DNA from: DP-19 sp041488235
GTDB lineage: Bacteria; Desulfobacterota; Binatia; UTPRO1
Direction of reading: 5' to 3'
Assembly: GCA_041488235.1 (NCBI GenBank)
Contig: JBGPOW010000163.1
Coordinates: 1-10,003, forward strand
Length of the DNA: 10,003 bases
Position numbers and translations under genes: made by a program. Positions within the stretch are counted from its first letter, which is position 1. The number at the start of each line of letters is the position of its first letter. This document shows, piece after piece, positions 1-5,541 of this stretch. The notes below the pieces were generated by a model, which ran no database searches, had not been told where the DNA came from, and was given only the letters and a program-made list of their open reading frames with translations.

Positions 1-49
1 GCGCCAGTCGCGCCGCGTCAGCGACCCGACCGCGCGCGGCCCCATGCCG

Positions 50-94
50 ATCGGAGCGTGGCGCGTCCGATAGCGTGCTCCACTGGGGGGTCAA
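50..94 (-). promoter_or_regulatory. Possible hairpin and outward promoter at the 3' side of the transposase
   Basis: On the minus strand TTGACC (94 to 89) is followed after 16 bases by TATCGG (72 to 67), a fair -35 and a poor -10. The repeats ATCGGA (50-55) and TCCGAT (66-71) can form a 6-bp stem. IS91/ISCR elements are known for hairpins and outward promoters at this end. Assigning those roles here is inference. Confidence 0.2.
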
Positions 95-146
95 GACACA
101 CCGCGGCCCAGCGCCCGCCGAGGACGCGCGGGGTGAGGGCCCTGGA

Positions 147-1645
147 TCAGCCCGGGAAGTCGAAGGTGAGCTCGGCGTCCGCGCCAGGTGGCGGGCGGGC
201 TGGCTCGGGGACGGGGGCGTCGGTCGGCAGGCCGAGGTGGCGGAGGATGCGCTGGACGACGGGCGGGTCCTCGATCGTCGCGATGAAGCGGAGCCGCCCG
301 CCGCAGGTGCAGGCGAGGACGTCGATCTGAAAAATGCGGCGCAACAATCGGCCCAGGCGATCGCGCGTCGAGTCGGCGGCGCGGGGGACGGCGGCGCCGG
401 GGCAACGGTGGAACACGCGCGCGCGTCAGCAGCGGCCCGCGCGAGCGGGACGGCGCGCGCGACGGCGGCGGGGCGCTGGCGCGCGCGCGGGGCGAGGATT
501 CCGTGGTAGACAACCAAATTGATCCGCGGCTTCGGGATCAAGACCGCGAGCTTTTCCAGGAACTCGACTCCGTCAAATGCGATCGCGCGGGTACCGTCGC
601 TCCACGGGTGCGCGAGCGTCAGACCCACGCGCCCGTCAGGGAGCAGTTCGAGGCGCTCGTGGGCAAGCGGCGGGCGGAAAAGGTAGTGGCACAAACGCTC
701 GAGCCCAGCGCGATCGTCGGCGCGGATGATGCGACCGGCATGGAGATCGAAGCCCGCGTCGCGAGCGTGCCACGGTACATCTTTGGCCGGGCCCGGAGCA
801 TCGGGATCGACGCCAAGGCGCAGCACGCGGGCGCCGGGCGTGCGGCCGAGAAGGCTTCGGCCCGCAATCGAGGCGGCCGCGAGCGCGGCGAGCGCGGGCG
901 CGTCCTCGCGAAGCGCATCGCCTGACGCGTCCGCGTCGTCGTCGAGGCTGAGACCGTGACGGCGCAGCACTTGCGCGACGCGCCGAGCGATCACGGCGAC
1001 GAGCCGCGCGAGCTCGGGCGCGGTTGGCGGGGCGGCGGCGACGAAGTGCGAGCCGCCGGCGCCATCGGGCGCAAAGACACCGTCGGGTACGAGCGTATGG
1101 AAATGCACGTTGAGATTGACCGCACTCCCGAAGCGTTGAATCGCGGTGACGGCGCCGGTCTCGCCGGCAACGATGCCGTCGCGGCGCGCCCGGCGGCGGT
1201 AGAAGCTCCGGAGCGCACGGACGTAAATCGCGAGGACGGCGCGGCAGAGCGGGTGGTTCCACGCGAGCACGTAGCGCAGCCGAAACGGGAGGCTCAGCAC
1301 CCACTGTCGGATCGGCACGGCCGGCAGTACGTGATCGACGAGGTGGGCGGCGCGCTCGGCCATGCGGCGGCCACCGCAGCTCGGGCACACGGCGCGCGCC
1401 TTGCACGAGAACGGCACGAGCCGCTCGGTGTGGCAGGCGTCGCAGCGAAAGCGGGCGAAGCCTCGGGCCCACACGCCACATCCGAGGAACTGGTGGAACT
1501 CACGCTCGACGAACGGCGGCACGCCGCCGGCGGCTGCGGCGGCTCGGAGGAACGTGGCGAGGTGCGCGCGCACGACGCGATGGAGCACCGTGTGCTCGGC
1601 GCCGTGGGCGTCCCCCGCCACGCGGACGGGCGCTTCCGATGCCAT
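147..1645 (-). pseudogene. IS91-family transposase with a single-base frameshift
   Basis: This is a rolling-circle (HUH) transposase. Read from the ATG at 1645, which sits behind GGGAGGGG and has an in-frame TGA six codons upstream, it shows an N-terminal zinc-binding domain (C68, C71, C81, C87, C90; CPSCGGRRMAERAAHLVDH), then the HUH motif NLNVHFHTLVPDGVF (H181, H183), and the probable nucleophile Y321 in LCHYLFRPP. The frame stays family-like up to AIAWAD (residue 433, base 347). The expected continuation, LLRRIFQIDVLACTCGGRL through GLPTDAPVPEPARPPP to the stop at 147, lies in another frame. Restoring one base between 347 and 348 joins the two into a 499-residue protein, a normal length. 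The unshifted frame has no stop before the window edge. The lesion removes only the last 66 residues, downstream of every recognised catalytic motif, so residual activity, programmed frameshifting or a sequencing error cannot be excluded. Confidence 0.85.
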
Positions 1646-1661
1646 CCCCTCCCGCTGTCAC

Positions 1662-1675
1662 GGCCGCGCGCGGCC
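1662..1675. repeat. 14-bp perfect palindrome upstream of the transposase start
   Basis: GGCCGCGCGCGGCC reads the same on both strands and ends 17 bases upstream of the transposase ATG. It may be an operator, part of the element's 5' end, or chance in GC-rich DNA. The rest of 1646-1819 holds a loose inverted repeat (GTAGCG 1706-1711, CGCTAC 1736-1741) and no convincing gene or promoter. Confidence 0.3.
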
Positions 1676-1819
1676 CGCAACGCGTACAAGTAGCGCGTCG
1701 CATTCGTAGCGCACGCGAACGGCCTCCCTCCGCACCGCTACCTCGAGGACGACTGAGCCGCACGCGGCTGCGCTCCGCCGCACGCGCGCCGAAACTCGCA
1801 CCCTCGGACGAATCACGCT

Positions 1820-3691
1820 ATGGTTGCGCCCATGCTGAAATCCACTCCAGCGCGTCGCCGCGGCGAGACCTCCGCCGAGCCCGCGACCACGCACCCGCTC
1901 GCCGGCACTACGATGAACGGCGCCGACATGATCGTCCAAGTGCTCGCGGACGAGGGCGTCGACACCATTTTCGGCTACAGCGGCGGCGCCATCCTGCCGA
2001 CGTACGACGCCGTCTTTCGCTTCAACGAGGGCCGCGCCGCGAACGAGCAGATCCGCCTCGTCGTCCCGGCGACCGAGCAAGGCGCCGGCTTCATGGCGGC
2101 GGGCTACGCGCGCTCGAGCGGCCGCGTCGGCGTGTCGCTCGTCACCTCCGGTCCGGGCGCGACGAACTCCGTGACGCCCGTGCGCGACTGCCAAGCCGAC
2201 TCGGTGCCGATCGTCCTCATCTGCGGCCAGGTGCCGCGCGCCGCGATGGGCACCGACGCGTTCCAGGAGGCGCCGGTCTTCAACATCATGGCGCCGTGCG
2301 CGAAGCACGTGTTCCTCGTCACCGACGAGCGCAAGCTCGAGGAGACGATGCGCCGCGCCTTCGACATCGCGCGCAGCGGCCGCCCGGGACCGGTCGTCGT
2401 CGACATCCCGCGCGACGTGCAGCTCGCGAAGGAGACGTTCCGCGGCGGCGGGCTCCTGCCGCTGCGCGGTTACCAGGAGCGTCTCGAGGCACTCGAAGAC
2501 GCGACGATCTCCGCGCGCGACGGCGAAGCGTTCTTCAAGCTCCTCGCCGCGGCGGAGCGGCCGCTCATCTACGCCGGCGGCGGCGTCATCAACGGCAATG
2601 GCGCACAAGAGCTGCGCGCCTTCGCCGAGCGCTTCGGCATCCCGGTCGTGACGACGCTCATGGGTATCGGCGCCGTCGACACGACGACCGAGCTCTCGCT
2701 GCACATGCTCGGCATGCACGGCACCGCCTACGCCAACTACGCCGTCGAGGACTGCGACTTCCTCTTCGCCGTCGGCTCGCGGTTCGACGATCGCGTCGCC
2801 GGCAAGGTGAAGGAGTTTGCGCCGAACGCGACGATCGCGCACCTCGACGTCGACGCGTCCGAGATCGGCAAGGTGAAGCAGGTCGATTGGGCGCACGTCG
2901 CCGACGTCAAACGCGGCCTGTCGCAGCTCGCGAAAGCGGGCGCCGGACTCAAGAAGAGCTTCGCGCCGTGGCGCGCGCACGTGCAGCGCCTGAAGGCGCA
3001 GCACCCGCTCGACTACAACCGCACGTCGGGCCAGATCCAGGTCGAGTACGTGCTGAAGACGCTGAACGAGATCACTCGCGGCGAGGCGATCGTCACGACC
3101 GGCGTCGGCCAGCATCAGATGTGGGCGGCACAGTACCTCGACTTCGCGCACCCGCGGACATTCCTCACCTCGGGCAGCATGGGTACGATGGGCTTCGGAC
3201 TGCCGGCGGCCGTCGGCGCGCAGCTCGCCAATCCCGGGAAGCTCGTCATCGACGTCGACGGCGACGGCTCGATCCGCATGAACCTCGGCGAGCTCGAGAC
3301 GCTCACGACCTACGACATCCCGGTGAAGGTGCTGCTGCTGAACAACCTCGGCGACGGCATGGTCCGCCAGTGGCAAGACCTCTTCTATTCGAACCGCTAC
3401 TCGGGAACCGACAAAGCGCTCCACAAGAAAGACTTCGTGAAGGCCGTCGAGGCCGACGGCTTCGGCTTCGCCCGCCGCGTCGTCGACCCGTCGCAGGTGC
3501 ACGCGCAGCTCGAGGAGTTCGTGCGCTTCTCGGGTCCCGCGTTCCTCGAGGTCATGGTCGACCAGACCGCGCACGTCTACCCGATGGTCGCGCCCGGCAT
3601 GGGCTATAAGGACATGCTCACCGGGAAGTACATCACCGCGCGCGAGAAGAAGACGCCCGAGGGCGGGAAGGATCCGACCGGCTACTTCTAA
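1820..3691 (+). CDS. ilvB: Acetohydroxyacid (acetolactate) synthase, catalytic subunit
   Basis: This thiamine-diphosphate enzyme condenses pyruvate with pyruvate or 2-ketobutyrate, the first step of branched-chain amino-acid synthesis, in the cytoplasm. The 623 residues show the three-domain fold: an N-terminal pyrimidine-binding domain (about 32-200) with the cofactor-activating Glu at E86 (PATEQGAGFMAAGYAR) and the VTSGPGATN loop; a central domain (about 230-360) with MLGMHG and GSRFDDRVAGK; and a C-terminal diphosphate-binding domain with VTTGVGQHQMWAAQ, GTMGFGLPAA, GDG at 481-483 and NN at 508-509. W518 in MVRQWQDLFY is the Trp linked to 2-ketobutyrate preference, favouring the biosynthetic enzyme over the catabolic one. 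The residue before E86 is Thr85 where the family usually has His. About 31 extra N-terminal residues precede MNGADMIVQVLADEG; the starts at 1820, 1835 and 1913 are all possible and none has a good ribosome-binding site. No ilvN/ilvH small subunit lies next to it. A cupin gene follows. Confidence 0.93.
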   Translation: MVAPMLKSTPARRRGETSAEPATTHPLAGTTMNGADMIVQVLADEGVDTIFGYSGGAILPTYDAVFRFNEGRAANEQIRLVVPATEQGAGFMAAGYARSSGRVGVSLVTSGPGATNSVTPVRDCQADSVPIVLICGQVPRAAMGTDAFQEAPVFNIMAPCAKHVFLVTDERKLEETMRRAFDIARSGRPGPVVVDIPRDVQLAKETFRGGGLLPLRGYQERLEALEDATISARDGEAFFKLLAAAERPLIYAGGGVINGNGAQELRAFAERFGIPVVTTLMGIGAVDTTTELSLHMLGMHGTAYANYAVEDCDFLFAVGSRFDDRVAGKVKEFAPNATIAHLDVDASEIGKVKQVDWAHVADVKRGLSQLAKAGAGLKKSFAPWRAHVQRLKAQHPLDYNRTSGQIQVEYVLKTLNEITRGEAIVTTGVGQHQMWAAQYLDFAHPRTFLTSGSMGTMGFGLPAAVGAQLANPGKLVIDVDGDGSIRMNLGELETLTTYDIPVKVLLLNNLGDGMVRQWQDLFYSNRYSGTDKALHKKDFVKAVEADGFGFARRVVDPSQVHAQLEEFVRFSGPAFLEVMVDQTAHVYPMVAPGMGYKDMLTGKYITAREKKTPEGGKDPTGYF

Positions 3692-3708
3692 GCCGCGGGG
3701 GAGACGAG

Positions 3709-4149
3709 ATGGCTGTAAAACCGTTCATCGTCGCGCCAAAGGATTACGCGCCTGCGCTCAACATCGTCGGCGAACACGTCACCGTGCTCGCATCGGGCGA
3801 AGCGACCGAAGGCTACGAGATCTTCCTCCAGCGTGGGCCCGAGGGCAGTGGCCCGCCGCCGCACAGTCATCCTTGGGACGAGTCTTTTTTTGTCGTCCAG
3901 GGCCAGATCGATTTCGGTATCGGTGCCGAGTCGAAGACGGCGTTGCCGGGCACACTCGTTCATCTTCCCGCCGGCACCGTACATTGGTTCCGCTTCGGCA
4001 AGGACGGCGGCGAAATGATCTCGATGACGTCGCGGCTCGGCGCCTCGAAGCTGTTCACCGACATGGCCCGGGAAGTGGCGCCGGTGAATCCCGACTTGGG
4101 AAAGCTCGCAGAAGTTGGCGCCCGCCATGGGCTGAAAGTGGCGGTGTGA
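3709..4149 (+). CDS. Small single-domain cupin protein
   Basis: This is a 146-residue cytoplasmic cupin with no signal peptide. Motif 1 runs GSGPPPHSHPWDESFFVVQG with likely metal ligands H52, H54 and E58. Motif 2 runs PGTLVHLPAGTVHWFRFG with H92 as the fourth ligand, so a metal-binding beta-barrel is expected. Such proteins include dioxygenases, isomerases and sensors, and sequence does not fix the substrate. The start is supported by GGGGGAG five bases before the ATG. The gene begins 17 bases after the acetohydroxyacid synthase stop on the same strand, so the two are probably cotranscribed; a role with keto-acid or acetoin-like products is inference. Its composition (37 G+C of 60 at 3901-3960) is lower than that of the upstream gene. 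Confidence 0.85.
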   Translation: MAVKPFIVAPKDYAPALNIVGEHVTVLASGEATEGYEIFLQRGPEGSGPPPHSHPWDESFFVVQGQIDFGIGAESKTALPGTLVHLPAGTVHWFRFGKDGGEMISMTSRLGASKLFTDMAREVAPVNPDLGKLAEVGARHGLKVAV

Positions 4150-4168
4150 TCGTCGCGGGCGGGCCGAT

Positions 4169-4182
4169 CCACAACTCTGTGG
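4169..4182 (+). terminator. Weak hairpin downstream of the cupin
   Basis: CCACA (4169-4173) and TGTGG (4178-4182) form a 5-bp stem with a 4-base loop 20 bases after the cupin stop. It may end the synthase-cupin transcript. The U-tract is poor, so the assignment is weak. The remainder of 4150-4349 holds no gene I recognise. Confidence 0.25.
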
Positions 4183-4314
4183 TCGTATCTCTGGCAGCAC
4201 AGTTGGAGTCGGGCCACCGAGAACAGCGGGATACGGGATCGTGCGACGGGCGGCGTTGACAGTTGCCGTCCCGATTTCGGCGTTCGTCGAATTGCACGGA
4301 ACTGTCTAGATCAA

Positions 4315-4331
4315 GTTAGGCCACCCGTGGC
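4315..4331 (+). other. GTTAGGC core-site-like heptamer overlapping a short hairpin
   Basis: GTTAGGC (4315-4321) matches the integron core-site consensus GTTRRRY and lies 28 bases before the CREST-family start codon, a spacing typical of gene cassettes. It overlaps a 5-bp hairpin, GCCAC (4320-4324) with GTGGC (4327-4331). No matching RYYYAAC arm was found upstream, so this is not a complete attC, and a heptamer can occur by chance. Confidence 0.2.
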
Positions 4332-4349
4332 AGGGATCAACCGTGACGT

Positions 4350-5042
4350 ATGTGCCCGTGGGATAGCCTTCGACGAACGAGTCTTCCGTTCTGTGAGCCA
4401 GACGTTTGCGGGTGGCTGGTCCACCCCGCCGAGACCATTTCCTGCGCTGCCTACCTCGTCGTTGCGTTGCTGTTGTGGTGGTGCTCCGACGCGGAGGCGC
4501 GGTCATTTCGCTTGCACTGGGTTCCACCCATCACCAGCGTCATCGGTGTCGTTTCGGCGCTATTTCATGCGTCGATGAGTGAGCTCCTGGCTGCCGCAGA
4601 CCTCGCAGTCATCTTTCTCTTTCCGATCTTGCTCCTGTGCTTGCATTTGGAGTGTGCGGGCCGACTCCCAGCCGACCGGTTCGTCACCGTCTTCGTCCTC
4701 GTGACACTCGGCACCGCTATCCCGCCGTTTCTCCATCCCGCCTTCCGCTTCACGGGCCTCACCGTCTTGGGGCTCGCGGTCCTCTGGAGTGCACGTCTGG
4801 TCCCATCCCGAGCAGGCGATCGTAGGCTGGGCGTCGCGTTGGCGGTGCTCTTGCCAGGAGTCGCGCTGCTTGTGCTCGACCATCGGGGCATTGCATGCAC
4901 GTCCGGGAGTCGAGCGCACGTCATCCAGCCACACGTTCTGTGGCACGTTCTGAGCGCCGTTTCGCTCTTGCTCTTCGTCCGGTTTGAGCAGGAGTTTTTA
5001 TCGAGCGCTCGGCGCTCGAATGCCGCCTTGCTCAACGTGTAG
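4350..5042 (+). CDS. CREST-superfamily (alkaline ceramidase-like) integral membrane hydrolase, putative
   Basis: This is a 230-residue integral membrane protein with about seven hydrophobic segments (near 29-46, 57-72, 79-98, 111-127, 135-148, 160-176 and 193-212). Its signature fits the CREST superfamily of alkaline ceramidases, PAQR receptors and Per1-like proteins, which are metal-dependent hydrolases. It has an N-terminal C15-E16 followed by HPAETISCAAYL, the SxxxH pair S69/H73 in SALFHAS, D84 in the next helix, and a final-helix HxxxH (H195, H199) in QPHVLWHVLSA after an LDHRGIAC element. Together these could bind one zinc. Substrate is unknown; an amide bond of a ceramide-like or other lipid is only inferred. 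A TGA three codons upstream fixes the start at or after 4350, and the Shine-Dalgarno is weak. Composition is much less GC-rich than the flanks (32 of 60 at 4561-4620), suggesting recent acquisition together with the next gene. Confidence 0.7.
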   Translation: MCPWDSLRRTSLPFCEPDVCGWLVHPAETISCAAYLVVALLLWWCSDAEARSFRLHWVPPITSVIGVVSALFHASMSELLAAADLAVIFLFPILLLCLHLECAGRLPADRFVTVFVLVTLGTAIPPFLHPAFRFTGLTVLGLAVLWSARLVPSRAGDRRLGVALAVLLPGVALLVLDHRGIACTSGSRAHVIQPHVLWHVLSAVSLLLFVRFEQEFLSSARRSNAALLNV

Positions 5043-5048
5043 CCGGCG

Positions 5049-5114
5049 GCCCAACACGCCGCTAGGCGGCGGGAAGGATGAGACTACATGCCGGAGTATG
5101 AACCCTTGTTGGAC
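5049..5114 (+). other. attC-like tract: RYYYAAC and GTTRRRY heptamers around a strong hairpin
   Basis: GCCCAAC (5049-5055) starts seven bases after the CREST-family stop codon, and GTTGGAC (5108-5114) lies 66 bases from it end to end. The two heptamers pair at six of seven positions. Between them CGCCGC (5057-5062) and GCGGCG (5066-5071) make a perfect 6-bp stem with a TAG loop. Placement straight after a stop codon resembles an integron recombination site, but the inner arms expected of a full attC do not pair. It could instead be an ordinary terminator-like hairpin or a decayed site. Confidence 0.25.
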
Positions 5115-5141
5115 GAGGATATCCACAGAGCAAGCGCATAG
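5088..5141 (+). CDS. Possible 17-residue leader-like peptide
   Basis: An ATG at 5088, nine bases after GGGAAGGA, opens a short frame encoding MPEYEPLLDEDIHRASA that ends at a TAG 36 bases before the DUF3303-type gene. The peptide is acidic and resembles ordinary protein sequence, and it could be a leader peptide or the stub of a lost gene. It overlaps the attC-like tract. Nothing beyond the start context supports translation. Confidence 0.2.
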   Translation: MPEYEPLLDEDIHRASA

Positions 5142-5177
5142 CAGGGGATGACATCAACTCAATAGAGGAGAATACCG

Positions 5178-5492
5178 ATGAAGTACATGATCAGCTGGTT
5201 CGAACGTCCGCAAGGATCGCCTACGGAGTACGAGAATGCCCAGAAGCGGATACTGGAGGTTTTCACTCAATGGAAGGCGCCCGCCAATTTCAAGATCGAG
5301 TTGTTCGTTGTGCGAGTGGGCGAGTGGGGTGGACACGTGTTGGTGGACTGCGACGATCCGTTGGCCATTCACAAGTTCTGCTCGACCTGGCCTGCTTTTG
5401 AAATGCAGGCACGACCGGTGATTGCCGTCGAGGACGCTGTCCGGGTCGAACTAGAAGCGATTGCCTGGCGCGATGGACTCAAACGCAAGTGA
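5178..5492 (+). CDS. DUF3303-type small protein
   Basis: This 104-residue soluble protein begins MKYMISWFERP and carries HVLVDCDDPLAIHKFCSTWPAF and ARPVIAVEDAVRVE. That is the pattern of the DUF3303 family, predicted to adopt a dimeric alpha/beta-barrel (ferredoxin-like) fold and without a known reaction. The start is well supported by GAGGAG about seven bases upstream. Composition is the lowest in the window (29 G+C of 60 at 5161-5220). To my knowledge this family turns up in horizontally moved contexts, including integron cassettes, which fits the neighbouring heptamers. It has no operon partner downstream: the next gene is convergent. Function remains unknown. Confidence 0.7.
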   Translation: MKYMISWFERPQGSPTEYENAQKRILEVFTQWKAPANFKIELFVVRVGEWGGHVLVDCDDPLAIHKFCSTWPAFEMQARPVIAVEDAVRVELEAIAWRDGLKRK

Positions 5493-5514
5493 TAGTGCTC
5501 ATCTCAGCAAAGCG

Positions 5515-5541
5515 GACACGCAGCCGATTTGTCAGCGTGTC
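5515..5541. terminator. Inverted repeat between convergent genes, possible bidirectional terminator
   Basis: GACACGC (5515-5521) and GCGTGTC (5535-5541) are perfect 7-base arms separated by 13 bases. They sit between the stop of the DUF3303-type gene and the stop of the convergent kinase, overlapping the latter's stop codon. Position favours a shared terminator. Neither strand shows a good T-run. Confidence 0.35.

Larger units (their letters stand above)
1..1680 (-). mobile_element. IS91-family insertion element, partly in window, ends unresolved
   Basis: The span is defined by the minus-strand HUH transposase that fills it. IS91 elements move by rolling-circle replication, lack terminal inverted repeats and do not duplicate their target, so the ends cannot be read from the sequence alone. 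Downstream of the transposase stop lie a short inverted repeat (50-55 with 66-71) and a TTGACC hexamer (94 to 89, minus strand), which could belong to the replication-origin end. Upstream of the start is a 14-bp perfect palindrome (1662-1675). Placing the boundaries at these points is inference. The left end may lie outside the window. Confidence 0.5.

Noticed and set aside
503..1693. Plus-strand frames of 140 and 245 codons opposite the transposase
   Set aside because: The minus strand here encodes contiguous IS91 transposase motifs. The plus-strand products show none.
1658..3574. A 638-codon open frame antisense to the acetohydroxyacid synthase gene
   Set aside because: Its translation is compositionally skewed and has no family motifs, whereas the sense frame carries every AHAS motif. 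Long antisense frames are expected at this GC level.
1639..3609. A 656-codon plus-strand frame overlapping the synthase gene out of frame
   Set aside because: It is an Arg/Ala-rich shadow of the real frame with no recognisable domain.
4256..4261. A perfect TTGACA hexamer upstream of the CREST-family gene
   Set aside because: No acceptable -10 hexamer lies 15-19 bases downstream, so it was not called a promoter.
5049..5114. A complete integron attC site
   Set aside because: Outer heptamers pair but the inner arms do not fold into the long attC stem. Kept only as an attC-like tract.
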